DNA from: Candidatus Symbiopectobacterium sp. NZEC151
Lineage (GTDB): Bacteria; Pseudomonadota; Gammaproteobacteria; Enterobacterales; Enterobacteriaceae
Length of the DNA: 64,000 bases
Direction: 5' to 3'
NCBI RefSeq assembly: GCF_025962655.1
Contig: NZ_JAGFPE010000001.1
Span: 1,178,001 to 1,242,000, forward strand
Position numbers and translations under genes: made by a program. The notes under the pieces are model-generated. The model was given only the letters and a program-made list of their open reading frames with translations. It was not told the DNA's origin and did no database searches. Shown here one piece after another: positions 13,101 to 19,259 of the stretch; the first letter of the stretch is position 1, and each line of letters opens with the position of its first letter.

Positions 13101-15666
13101 TGGTCAAGGCGGTTCCCGCCGCGCTTAACGTTAACCCTTGCAGGTCGCCGTCATTGATCAGCGTAGGTGCGAACAGATCGAGGGCGTTGGCCGCGAGAAT
13201 CGAACCGCTGTTGCTTATGCGTTCACTGGCCGAGATACCCAGCGAGCCCAACGATTGGAGCCGCCCCTGATTGATAAGGGTGTCACCTTGCCACTCGAGC
13301 GCAGCGGATTGCCAACTGCCGCTGTTGACCAGCGAAGCGCCCGACAGCACACCGTTGCCGCCCAGCACCATTTGTCCTTGGTTGCGCCAATCCGTCACCT
13401 GAATGTCGCCGTCGCCGCGAATACCGACGCTGCCTTGTTGCAGCCAGCGCTGCGCTTTCATCACAAACTGTTGTGCCTGAATGTCGCCCTGCGTGTCCGC
13501 CGTCGCGGCATCAAGCGCCAGTTGCCCGCCCGCCAACAGCGTGCCCGCGTCGGTTTGCGTTAATGCTTCCGCCACCGCGATGTCAGCATCCCGGGTCGCT
13601 TGCACGTTGCCCTGATTGCGCAGGCTGTCCGCCTTCAGGTGGAGATCCGCCGCGCTCAGCGTGCCCTGATTATCGAGGTGTCCGGCCTGTACCCGTAAGT
13701 CGTGCCCGGACTGCACCATCCCGCGATTGGTCAGCGTGCTCCCCAGCGCCAACGTCATTTTCTCGCCCGCGCTCAGCGTACCGCTGTTATTCAGCGTGCC
13801 GCCCTGTAAGGCAATCAGCCGTTGGGCATTGAGAACCCCCGCGTTATCAAGCGTCTCGGCCTGCACCTCAAGCTGCTGTTCGGCAATCACATCGCCCTGA
13901 TTTTGCAGTGACTGGACGTTAAGCGTGATGTTTTCCGCCTGCACCTTACCCTGATTGAGCATGCTGAGTGACGTCAGTGAGAGCGCATCACCGGCCAGCA
14001 GGTGGCCCTGATTATCCAATACGCCCTGAAGCTCCAACGCCAGCGCCCGGCTGGCGCTGAGCGTGCCCGCATTGCTCAACGCGTTGCCCTGAAGCTGAAA
14101 CGTCTGGCCTGCGGCCAGCGAGCCGCGGTTATTCAGGGTTGCACCCTGCCAGGTAAGGTCGCCACGCGCGGCGATATCCCCGAGGTTGGTCAAGGCATCC
14201 AGTTGTAGCGTGATAGTGTCAGCAGCGAGCATACCGCGCTGGGTCAAAGTACCGCCATTCACCCGCAATGCATTGCCCGCCGTCATCGCGCCGGACCATT
14301 CACCTTGCTGTGACAGACCGAGGTTTGCCCCGTTTTTCGCCTGCCACTTGGCACTGGATTCCCCCTTCAGCGTGTGTGCCTCCAGGTGAATATCCTGTGC
14401 GTCAGCCTCCCCGGCCAACGTTAGCGCGCTGCCTTGTAATGTCAGTTGTCGACCGGCCTTGATGCCGCTTTTCGCATCCTGCGTGAGCGCGTTTGTTGCC
14501 TGCACCACTACATTGCCAGCGGCAAGTTGGGTTGATGAAAGGGTGACATTGTCACTTTTTAATCTGAGATTCTGCTCATCGCCGACCGTGCCCTGAGCGT
14601 TCACACCGGCACTGAGCGTGCTGTTGCTGGCCTGCAACCTACCGCCAGCCTGCGCGTCAATCTGCTTTCCGGCACGCAGCGTGGCATCTTTTATGTTGAT
14701 ATCCTGTTGCGCACTCAGGGTGAGCGCACCGCCAGCCTGCTGCTTGCCTTGCAGTGCCAACGTATCACCCGCCGCGCTCAGGTTGCCCTGCGCCACCGCA
14801 TCGCCGACGCGCAACGTTCCGTTCGCCGAGAGCGTAATATCACCGCTGCGCGCACTGATATTGCCCAGATTGACGCCTACGCCCTTATCATTGGAAATCA
14901 GTACGATACGGTTGCTGTACATGCCGCCCAGCGCACCACTGTCCAGCGCCACTTTTACGCCATCCTGCGGAGCAGTTTGTGCCGTTATCGAACCGTCCGC
15001 GTTGACCTGATTCGCGCCTAACACCACACGTACATCGTTGCCGTTTAGTCCGGCATCAATTTGCGCGGTACGGGCAATCAGGCTCAGGTAATCGCTCTTG
15101 CTGGCGTCCAGCCCTTGCCCGCTTAGCGTAATATCGCCGCGCTGCACGTTAATGCTGTGTAAGTTCCCCTGAGCATCCAACTGCGGCGTGCCCGTGGTTA
15201 AGGTGACGTTAGGCGTGTTAATAAACCCGCAGCCATCGCAGGTGATGCCGTTAGGGTTGGCAACAATCACGCTGGCCTGTTTGCCACCCACCTCCAGGTA
15301 TCCCGCCAATTGACTGCGCTGGGTTGATACCACTTCGTTAATGATGGCGTCGGCGGCTTTGCCTTTAAGGTTGGGGTTATTCTGAATCAGGCCGCCGAGT
15401 TGGGTTGCAGTAAGCTGATCGGTGCCGTTGTTGAGGATCAGCCCTTTTTTATCCACATTGAAGTCGTGGTATTGATTATGAGAAACACCTGCCGCATTGG
15501 GTGTGGCGATATTGATGACCGGCACACCGTTACCCGCTTTATCAACCGCGGTGTTACCGGTCGCTACATTGACGCCCGCCGCGAAAGTCGGTAACAACGG
15601 TTGCCAGGCAATCAACCCCATAAGGAGATAAGTCATGTAGCGCTGCGCAGTGTTAATCGTTCTCAT
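274..15666 (-). CDS. cdiA: CdiA/HecA-type contact-dependent inhibition toxin, filamentous haemagglutinin
   Basis: A 5130-residue secreted exoprotein of a type Vb two-partner secretion system, expected to stay on the cell surface and deliver its C-terminal toxin into neighbours. Order: signal peptide (about 1-30, ending TFAAG); TPS domain with the diagnostic NPNGITCDGCGF motif near residue 140; a very long FHA-1 stalk (about 300-3040) of short beta-helix repeats of the type LxNxGxLxGxxALTL; an atypical Tyr/Trp-rich, AT-rich segment (about 3050-3235); a Thr/Pro/Gln-rich linker; a conserved central segment; FHA-2 repeats (about 3650-4400); a pretoxin region; and VENN at 4831-4834. The last ~296 residues form the variable toxin (CdiA-CT), with an entry part containing four Cys and a Gly/Ala-rich C-terminal part. 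CdiA proteins are usually about 3000-3500 residues, so this stalk is unusually long. The CT is AT-richer than the rest, as expected of an exchanged module. Toxin activity is not established by sequence; the membrane-type immunity protein suggests a membrane target. Confidence 0.92.
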   Translation of the reverse strand: MRTINTAQRYMTYLLMGLIAWQPLLPTFAAGVNVATGNTAVDKAGNGVPVINIATPNAAGVSHNQYHDFNVDKKGLILNNGTDQLTATQLGGLIQNNPNLKGKAADAIINEVVSTQRSQLAGYLEVGGKQASVIVANPNGITCDGCGFINTPNVTLTTGTPQLDAQGNLHSINVQRGDITLSGQGLDASKSDYLSLIARTAQIDAGLNGNDVRVVLGANQVNADGSITAQTAPQDGVKVALDSGALGGMYSNRIVLISNDKGVGVNLGNISARSGDITLSANGTLRVGDAVAQGNLSAAGDTLALQGKQQAGGALTLSAQQDINIKDATLRAGKQIDAQAGGRLQASNSTLSAGVNAQGTVGDEQNLRLKSDNVTLSSTQLAAGNVVVQATNALTQDAKSGIKAGRQLTLQGSALTLAGEADAQDIHLEAHTLKGESSAKWQAKNGANLGLSQQGEWSGAMTAGNALRVNGGTLTQRGMLAADTITLQLDALTNLGDIAARGDLTWQGATLNNRGSLAAGQTFQLQGNALSNAGTLSASRALALELQGVLDNQGHLLAGDALSLTSLSMLNQGKVQAENITLNVQSLQNQGDVIAEQQLEVQAETLDNAGVLNAQRLIALQGGTLNNSGTLSAGEKMTLALGSTLTNRGMVQSGHDLRVQAGHLDNQGTLSAADLHLKADSLRNQGNVQATRDADIAVAEALTQTDAGTLLAGGQLALDAATADTQGDIQAQQFVMKAQRWLQQGSVGIRGDGDIQVTDWRNQGQMVLGGNGVLSGASLVNSGSWQSAALEWQGDTLINQGRLQSLGSLGISASERISNSGSILAANALDLFAPTLINDGDLQGLTLSAAGTALTNRGQMAGANRLSITLSGDLDNQGVLMGTEALTLAVDERLSNGGEVLSHGTITASARQLSNDGQWQGNALALTAQTLRNAGTLLGTNALTLSATAALDNLATGKLQSRGSALLHAAQITNLGEWQAENITLTAHSLTNAGAIQSADALTLTLDGAMGNAGTLSAGGNSTLRAASVDNQGAISSRGAALFDALSLQNDGSISASDNLTLHGNYQGNGSLSTAAQLALHGERLSQNGEWQADSLTVNATRFTHNGTLRAHVVALSLTDLFNNGQIDADQTLALTLGNMDNRGNVNAGDMTLRATTLTNSGSLASQHAMELHLADSLDNSGVITAQGAVEATAERLQQWGTLEGQRLTLNAASLDNRGKLLGVEALTLHVADAIFNSGYLLSQGDASIQTTALENTGQWQAKRIDVNAARLTNSGSMLGVDALTLTLAERLDNSASGKLFSQGIASINAANVVNLGEWQASQLVVQANRFDNQGRMQGDALLSIETVVTPAPLTGRIAALGAQTAQPSLTNQGTLLSGGELHLNGQQIENRGTLLSDAMHIGAHSLRNHGDITALTTLNAELSSVLNNDGAISGENVAIVAERIANSGDVSGKAQLALAVAQDLENSGTLYSQRLGVDALNLLNDGKVTGATALELHVLGDVYNSGTLAGRQLMLDANAFANDGNIVATQNGYLHLQSQLNNRGLISGQGALRVDAGQVQQAATLEAQTLTLHADTLDNSGTLLGVDALTLAIVAEVKNSGKWLSQGESVIQAARLDNQGTVQAERLHMDAQQMDNAGQILGLAALTLDVQGGLNNQQTGKLLSQGVATLHAADVTNLGEWQADRLLLSAARVTNSGRIQGNSALTMDLAADPHSTLHNQGRLISGGSSQLAAALIDNSGVISSQGQSGLTANSLLNSGNIVASEGVTLQGNYRGTGNLTTDGQLTFRGDSLENAGVWQGKNLDVRGLTLTNSGSLLGDDVTLYADHVTNQGALTGVKAMHLLLDAGLNNAGTINSYLLTLNAENIENDGQINGIDAFTLLASGALHNTGNGTLYGSALTLGAGSLDNQGDITGVDSLDLTLAQRLDNRGTLNSNHLTATAQQAENRGTITGVKVLTVTLNNALTNAGALQSKALTLIADTLTNLGQLTGYDTASLRLNQTLENSGNISSQRLAIAALSALNQGQLLGVDDLQLTLIDQLDNRSQIGGSGTVQVTANNVQQAGSLEGRQVGVNAAVLDNQGKVLGLDALTLSIGDSLTNRQNGKLLSAGLATFNAARSVNQGEWQANALVLQGNQLINTGRIQGDHGISVALNATTSPSKLLNQGTLVSGGDSQISANAIENSGTLSTLGKATLTGDTLLNTRDIIADGALTLSGNYQGAGRLVTGGTLALSGEHLSNQGHWQGQDITLTGSTFDQQGALVGAQGITLTLTDTLTMGTNGQMLAGTTLNANAQRIDNKGFLQGNTLLLTADEVRNQGTLLGKQQFQLDAATGYWGSALSALLSDGQGAINAKQLTLDGEIAAQRLTVTSDTLDNGGRLLGVERVDVTNTGTLTNRAGGELLSHGDEVVRSGSINNQGLMQGNTLQLQAATLDNAARIQGTQSLSLSGLSHYRGLQNGQLLSQGSATVSAQQIDNAGLWQAGTLQIDGDALENSGLLAGLNGMTLKVDQLRNQGELFSQGSINGTGTRFDNAGLLTGLSGFELRYSDQINNLSNARLLSGGDGVLSTGRFSNLGLWQSDVLHLTAQQAENWAQLLGVNQADISLSGDFVNNGTGEVASGGALTLAANAVDNAGTVQGQQLLLTAQAVTNQGRLRGQQSAQFTLGGTLSNASGAVISSDGTLRADAAAIDNRGTISAATVDLHGETLNNAGLIQGSDDVTLAGRTTLTNQTPGQVLSGGNATLSANLLNNLGYLQARELAVQSQQLTQQGQMVAQEKLSLHIPQWRNQGTLQAQQLEIVADQLENQGTLLGLTQLALHTQRLTNLQGGKIFSAQDLLLDTAELNQQGQLLALGNLDATFTAPLLFTQQMAAGKRLSVTVNGDFDQRGTLQGDAVLLTSSGNFSNQGSIVSGAGESRITAHTFQQAEAGSIQTGGNLTLESDTRATNHGFIGTAGDLLVKAGGALENTSLLYAGGTMRLLTDSVTNRLGTILAGKDLWIQRDAQGNANTSVLNSSGTIETQNGDITIVTGDLTNQREGFVVTETEVDVSSQEIKPTGTTLVIRPEQLNYVGVGYYDEIQESTRVYDNDWGLETYVTLWKPAMYAGYDRKEYLISEKSVNVEATSGQAKINSSGSIYFMASNLINSASEVTAKKNISIEGGQINNISYLAGSSKEYAVYKYNGQAPIISHPQWEWETTYTEKWTNVSSPRWEQNVIVFTLEGTPRTEVTANQSYNALIQAGGTISANVTHDISNTTVQAGNGNYTPTTIAPTLSSTQALSGVQQQNAKALSGKITSTTTTLIDLRSAPGSSATLSDSNATVTAAGKTLSLAPVSQTTLNTDTLTTGNSQLNAPQQGITAQTLTLQGPEQAQTAQTGGAIQPITGGALSATDTLGSAPVAIHTDINLAQPNIVPVSSQTSATQTPIAVAQPGSVTLDPLKPQVENVSGTAPLSPNALLAEIQNGLQNLNNNAPVDYPLPTGGNGLMVLDPASDSRYLIHTNPKLDQLGQVDNQLFNDLNALLGQKPTTAPQIETSSQWTQADKVLGSEYLLGKLNLDAERDYRFLGDAAFDTRYISNAVLSQSGTRYLNGMGTDLQQMQYLLDNAASAQQALNLTLGVSLSDAQVAQLTHSIVWWENVEVNGQTVLAPKLYLAQADKTNVQGSAIVANTLDLKVGGSVTNSGTLKAVELLAIASGDKIDNQQGGIIASDGGLNLVALNNITNTSSQIKGNQVQLVSVNGDIVNETVTRQWQTAAGSGALTYTGLGNTATISAAGSLNLSAGNDIRNTAATLSAAQDMTLAAGNNLALESLTLTNNRLDQYGGSTASTRSTTVQGSEILAGNAFNATAGKDLTIDASRVTAGSGLSLTAGQDILLSAQQTLAETASRSGVNAMQRTNQGISAAQLLSGGELSLKAGQDITAEAASLNAKGNAALAAGRDLNLLSEETETYSANNWKRHADWQRSEKQDSTTVTAAGNLALSAGNDINLQAAQGTASGALTAQAGKNLNLVSATETEHTFFEETKVKKKAFSKTVTRTLRETEQTNEKASLLSGDSVTLAAGQDVNLQGSAIAGDKNVAIVAGKDVNTAASVENYLNYQEYQKKKSGLIGSGGIGFTIGSTSMSQKMRDQAATQSQSVSTIGSTTESVDIKAGQQVRIEGTDIVAKKDIRLEGSDVSLQPGYDLRKQQQETVQKSSGITIALSGVVGSALNSAVQSIQAATQESDSRLALLQSMKAGLSGYQAYQGSQSDLNNKGENAFVGVSISLGAQTSKSSQSSEQQQSFGTTLNAGQDVAITARSGDVTVAGSQVKAGGDIALNAAQDVKLLSARNTESMEGSNKSSGGAIGASIGVGNSGFGISIFANANVSKGRETGKGNTWSETTLDAGNKATVNAGRDTQLIGAQVSGERIELVTGRDLLLQSQQDSERYDSKQTSASAGGSFSIGSMTGSGYLSFSKDKIHSNFDSVQQQTGLFAGSEGYSVKTGAHTQLDAAVIGSTASADKNALETGTLGWSGLDNKADFKVEHSGAGISMSPSMQGNMLSSLAMTMPSALMSLGSNGSASSTTYAAVSEGSLLIRDTANQQQDVSTLSHDVEHANNALSPIFNKEKEQQRLRQAQLIGEIGAQVMDIVRTEGEQRALKKAEESGEVGWYPRPADDANDQDIDKKWAAYKAALTQTQSYKDEMKQYGVGSSYQQAAQAATAAIQALAGGDIKQAIAGGAAPYLAQLVKEATLPAKGEPTTEQRAANLMGHAIVGAVVAQLSGKDAGAGALGAASGELAAEVIRQKMFDGRDVKDLSESEKQSLSALSTLAAGLASGLASGSTADGASGAQAGRNAVENNYLSSKEARQLDKELSDCKAKGSDCTSVVEKYIEISNKNSKELTEACIGGGVTCVTWEELIQAHTNVANDAHPLQFRLDEKLKDPDAAALVNYLNGADLKFLKENITSGDRLLSVISDPTSWPVAVMGGKAIITNSAGVKEQLIAAGVSSAANTAIQYGTSQTGEVKLSDVIGTGIIGLITAGKGYNPTVTWNAAGGYYQAKISGDDPFMGALLSKTGASVGYAAGNIIKIPMDKKLNPISKQYEWVPTGVWTITKPAPQSNIPSLSGNIADSAASGWFSDELQNSIKNKDNSNVNK
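5960..6520 (-). other. AT-rich central segment of cdiA, candidate receptor-binding region
   Basis: Within cdiA (about residues 3050-3235) the repeat pattern breaks and base composition shifts toward A+T. The encoded protein becomes rich in Tyr, Trp, Glu and Asn (for example YVGVGYYDEI and HPQWEWETTY). In characterised CdiA proteins the receptor-binding domain lies between FHA-1 and FHA-2 and is a modular, class-specific segment. Assignment here is by position and compositional break only. Confidence 0.5.
6600..14700 (-). repeat. FHA-1 repeat tract of cdiA with about 1.0-1.3 kb super-repeats
   Basis: The stalk-coding region is built from ~20-residue beta-helix units, but also has a larger period. 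The block encoding a 'GKL-L/F/Q-S-x-G ... GEWQA ... GRIQG' order recurs with its GEWQA part near 12,733, 11,711, 10,622 and 9,293. A linked GNYxGxGxL block recurs near 12,466, 10,335 and 9,010. Such internal similarity can recombine and is also prone to assembly error. Confidence 0.7.
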
Positions 15667-15715
15667 CCCTGACCTCTTGTAGCCACCTGGTACATTGATA
15701 AAAAAATACTGACGA

Positions 15716-17380
15716 TTAAAAAGCTATGCCAATGCGGTAATAGGCAACCACCGCATCGGGCTTCATCCAATCCGGATGGCTGAGCGGCCACCCCACCGTG
15801 ATTTGCTGTGAAAGATGGGTGTTGGCAAGCCCCATGCCGAGTGCCGCGCCCCACAGGTTTCCTGCGGAGTCACTGTCGGCACGGGTGGCGACCAGATGAC
15901 CGCCATCCAGCGCGGCGGTCAGGGTTAGTTGCCCCAAATAGGGGATCTGCCGCGCACGCCAGTTGATCTCGTTACGCCAGTAGCCGCCGCGATCGCCCAA
16001 CAGGTAGTGTTCTTTGAAACCACGCACCGAACTTTCCCCACCCAGCGTCACTTGCTCACTGCCGTAGAGCGGATGGGGTGAGTATTGGCCGTAGAAACTG
16101 GTGAGGTAGTTGACACTGTCGCTTAAGGGGAGGTAGTAGCTGGTCGCCAGCGTCACTTTATTGAACTGCGCGCGGGGAGAATCGGCCGTGACACCCTCAT
16201 CGCTCTGTGCGCCAAACCAGCGCACGCCGCGGCTAAACGCCGGATTGAAGGTAGCCAGCCCGCCCCACAGCGACTGACTGTGATTGACGCCAAACACCAG
16301 ACTGCTCAACCGACGACTGCTGGATTGCAGCAGCACATCCTGCATGTAGTTGTGCGCGATGCGGTGCGTCATTCCCGCCGACAGGCTGGTTTTTGCGTCT
16401 GCGTTACGAAAAACCACGCGTGAAAGCGCAACACGGTGGGTTTGCGTATCGCCGGTAGAACGCCAAAGATAATCGCGATTCAAAAAATCATTGCGATAGC
16501 GTGTTTTGGCAAAGTCATAATTGATGTTCCAGTAGCCATACGGCAATGACACGCCGGTTTGCAGACTGCGGGCATGGTGCGCGTCGATAAAATCGCTGCT
16601 CTGCCCACCGCTGATAAACCATTGATCCGCCAAACCCAATACATTATCTGCCCATAAACCGCCGTTAAGCTGATGCTCCCCCGTCGATTCTTGTCCGCTG
16701 TTATCAAAGGCGATATTGCCAGAGAGCGGTACGCGCGACTGGCGCGTCAGTTTTACCTGAGAGAAGCCGGGCTGTTCGCCGGGTAAAATATCGATCTTGA
16801 CCTGCTGCGTGGCAAGGCGATTGAGTTGCTCCATCCCTTGCTCAAGATCGCGCAGGTTGAGAATATCCCCTTTCCTGGCCGGTATTGCCATTTTCAGTGC
16901 GCGTGCTTCACGATCGTTGATCGTGATGGTTTCAATACGCCCTTCCAGCACCATCAAGGTCAATATGCCGGTAGACAGATCCTGTTCACGCAGAAAAGCG
17001 CGGCTGGTGACATAGCCTTGGGTAATATACCAATTGCTGACGTCATGGATCAGTTGATTAATATCATTAACATTCAGGCAACGATTAATATACGATTCGG
17101 TCAGACGCTGTTTATTACGTACCGATAATAAGGTGCTATTAACAAACTCGACCTGCCGAATAGTAAAGCAGGTGCTATTCACTATCGGCGTTGGCTGCGC
17201 CGCGATAGGTTCAACGCGATTAGCGCGGGTTATTTCCTCACGCTGGCGCTGCGCTTGCTCAATCACGTCAGATTGTCGTTGCGAAATCTCCCCCCGCTCC
17301 GCCGGTGTTAAGGGTACGGCGTTGGCGGAAAAGGAGAACAGAAAAAGTAACAAAGACCATCGCTGCAAAGGGTATTGCAT
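15716..17380 (-). CDS. cdiB: CdiB/ShlB-family two-partner secretion transporter
   Basis: A 554-residue outer-membrane beta-barrel of the Omp85/TpsB family that exports CdiA across the outer membrane. It begins with a signal peptide (about 1-21, ending SANA). A plug helix region rich in Gln/Arg/Glu follows, then two POTRA domains (a conserved Cys in NSTCFTI near residue 70; the typical TxxLxxLxxxINRL-like wording appears as LRDLEQGMEQLNRL). A 16-strand barrel follows, with the RG-containing lid-lock motif in GGESSVRGFKEH (about residue 455) and a terminal Phe. Length matches the family. It lies 49 bp upstream of cdiA on the same strand, giving the standard B-A-I order. The HecB name used in soft-rot bacteria would be equally correct. 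Confidence 0.93.
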   Translation of the reverse strand: MQYPLQRWSLLLFLFSFSANAVPLTPAERGEISQRQSDVIEQAQRQREEITRANRVEPIAAQPTPIVNSTCFTIRQVEFVNSTLLSVRNKQRLTESYINRCLNVNDINQLIHDVSNWYITQGYVTSRAFLREQDLSTGILTLMVLEGRIETITINDREARALKMAIPARKGDILNLRDLEQGMEQLNRLATQQVKIDILPGEQPGFSQVKLTRQSRVPLSGNIAFDNSGQESTGEHQLNGGLWADNVLGLADQWFISGGQSSDFIDAHHARSLQTGVSLPYGYWNINYDFAKTRYRNDFLNRDYLWRSTGDTQTHRVALSRVVFRNADAKTSLSAGMTHRIAHNYMQDVLLQSSSRRLSSLVFGVNHSQSLWGGLATFNPAFSRGVRWFGAQSDEGVTADSPRAQFNKVTLATSYYLPLSDSVNYLTSFYGQYSPHPLYGSEQVTLGGESSVRGFKEHYLLGDRGGYWRNEINWRARQIPYLGQLTLTAALDGGHLVATRADSDSAGNLWGAALGMGLANTHLSQQITVGWPLSHPDWMKPDAVVAYYRIGIAF

Positions 17381-17687
17381 ACGCCATCCATGATAAATTT
17401 ATTTAATATCAGACAAATAAATAAAATTTAAAAAATTACGATGCGCGCTGTAAACAGCGCACATCGTGAATAATGTTTTTTGGGATGATAGAAGGAAGGA
17501 ATGGCAAACTCAATATAGCGTCAAAGATTTGCGTCTGGAGATTTTTATTTGCATTAGCGCGTTATTTTATTTCACCCTAACAAAAATAAGAGATTTGATT
17601 AGGTTGTAAAGCAGAACAATGCAGCCTGCGACACTTTATTTTTTACTATCGTTACCAGCCTAATAATATAATAAGCGATGGATGGCG
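17381..17687. other. AT-rich intergenic region upstream of cdiB
   Basis: About 300 bp without a credible gene, strongly A+T rich (17,400-17,680). It must carry the promoter of the cdiB-cdiA-cdiI transcript on the minus strand. No clear sigma-70 hexamer pair or palindromic operator stood out. Confidence 0.5.
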
Positions 17688-17891
17688 TTACCACTTCAGC
17701 ATAAATGAGCCACCTTCGGTCATTAACCGCATTTCACCCGGCATTAATGTCGTATCAGCTTCAAGATGCCAGCCCAAATGCGCGTGCTGGCTGAGCCACG
17801 ACGCCACGTCGGTCTGTTGCATCGGATGGCAATAGAGTACGCCCCGCCCCCCACCGCCCTGACGGCGTAACGACCGTCGCAGCAGAGCCAT
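17688..17891 (-). pseudogene. Possible C-terminal fragment of a type III secretion stator (SctL/HrpE-like)
   Basis: The last ~68 codons of a 110-codon minus-strand reading frame resemble the C-terminus of SctL/HrpE/YscL stator proteins. The shared pattern is a small-residue/Arg helix (ALLRRSLRR), then a CHP motif, a helix ending in WLSQH, W-x-L-x-x-D, a GE/LRL-type turn, and a final GxFxLxW. Full proteins of that family are about 200 residues; here the upstream part is not recognisable and an overlapping frame is equally open, so I read it as a decayed remnant. No other type III secretion genes are nearby. This is motif resemblance only and could be coincidental. Confidence 0.35.
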
Positions 17892-18185
17892 TGAAAACGT
17901 GTGTTTTGGCGAAATCGCTTTTGCGCGATAAGCAGTGTGTAATCGGTGGGTAACCGGGCCATTAAAACAAACAGATCCCTTCCTGCTGGCATAGAATGCC
18001 ATCGGCCGCTTGCGTAACATAACGTATCTCCATGTGTTTCCTCAGCAAAATACCGTCGTCCCAACAAGGCGGGTCGAACAACGCGAGTGACTCTGCTGAT
18101 ACATCGACCATGCTACACCAATGTTATCGAGAGTGTTCTGAACACAAAATCCGATTTTTACCTGAAGTTAACGCAAGGGCCCTGC
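17892..18185. other. Gene-free stretch between the stator-like fragment and the LysR gene
   Basis: About 290 bp with two overlapping minus-strand frames but no recognisable family, no good ribosome-binding site and no terminator. It is probably decayed DNA. Confidence 0.4.
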
Positions 18186-19124
18186 TTATGTCAGCGACTT
18201 ATCGGTCTCAAACAGCGTATTGCAGTAACGCTCGGCGTCGTAAAACGCGTCTTGCATCATAGTGATAAATGCCTGTTGCATACCAGTGAGTGTATGTCCG
18301 GACTGGATTTGTACCTGCAAGGCGCGCTGCTCCAGCTGGCGCATCGCCAAGGTTGCCAGCCGGAGCGGCGCTTGTCGGCACTTGTACATCACCGAGTAAA
18401 AGCTGCATGCCGTTACCGCCTGCGGCGTGGAGAGTACATAGTGATAGAGCGTGGTGAAATTGCTGCAACAGAGCGTAGGCTCCAGGTAGGCACCCTGCAT
18501 GCGGCAGGAGAGATCGAACAGTTGACGCAGCGTGGTGGTCGGCTCCGGCAACGCCAACGGGTAAGCGGCCAGATCGGCTAACATGATGGTGTTGCCCGCC
18601 AGCGGGTGATCCTCCGCCATCAACAACAGTAACGGCGCGGGTAGCGAAAGCAGCACCTCAACACCGTGCTCTGGCGCAAACGCGAATTGCAACGCCACGT
18701 CCACTTCACCGTGACGCACCATCTGCGAGACCTGCTGCGCCGATCCCACCTTCAGATGAAACGCGGTTTCCGGGTGTGATTGTTGAAACTGGGCAAATAA
18801 GTTGGGCAACGCATCGAAGGCCATCCCCTCGGTACACCCGACGCTGATCAGCGTTTTACGCTGCGCGCTCAGCCCCTGAATTTCAGCCACCGCCGCATCT
18901 AGATCCATCATGCTTTTGCGCACATGATTTTCCAGAATACGGCCTGCGTCAGTCAAAATCATGCCGCGCGCGTGGCGCTCAAACAGCAAGACCCCCATGC
19001 GCTCTTCCAAACGCTGAACCTGTCGACTGATGGCGGATACCGCCACGAAGAGCTGCTGGCTGGCGGCACTCAGTGAGCCCGTCGTAGCCACAGCCAGAAA
19101 ATAGCGGAGTTCACTGCTCAACAT
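18186..19124 (-). CDS. LysR-family transcriptional regulator
   Basis: A 312-residue LTTR with an N-terminal winged helix-turn-helix (about 1-60, containing FLAVATTGSLSAASQQL and the recognition segment VSAISRQVQRLEE) and a C-terminal periplasmic-binding-protein-like effector domain (about 90-295). It is divergent from the M20 peptidase gene with 135 bp between the two starts, the usual geometry for an LTTR controlling its neighbour, so the likely target is that gene and perhaps the transporter-racemase operon beyond it. The effector domain has several Cys (CRMQ, CCSN) but no known ligand signature. The specific ligand is unknown. Confidence 0.88.
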   Translation of the reverse strand: MLSSELRYFLAVATTGSLSAASQQLFVAVSAISRQVQRLEERMGVLLFERHARGMILTDAGRILENHVRKSMMDLDAAVAEIQGLSAQRKTLISVGCTEGMAFDALPNLFAQFQQSHPETAFHLKVGSAQQVSQMVRHGEVDVALQFAFAPEHGVEVLLSLPAPLLLLMAEDHPLAGNTIMLADLAAYPLALPEPTTTLRQLFDLSCRMQGAYLEPTLCCSNFTTLYHYVLSTPQAVTACSFYSVMYKCRQAPLRLATLAMRQLEQRALQVQIQSGHTLTGMQQAFITMMQDAFYDAERYCNTLFETDKSLT

Positions 19125-19259
19125 GATGTGAGAAATTCCTAATAAGCCGTTTGAGGTTTATATGAAAAGCAAAGCTTGATTGCAAATTTTATTATGGTGG
19201 CAAAGCCCATTTTTCCCTTAAATAGCCTTTGCTTTTCCAAATTAATCATAAAGGACTCT

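Noticed and set aside
6600-14700. Repeats considered as a CRISPR array
   Set aside because: The periodicity is ~60 bp coding repeats with no constant repeat and unique-spacer structure; the frame is open throughout.
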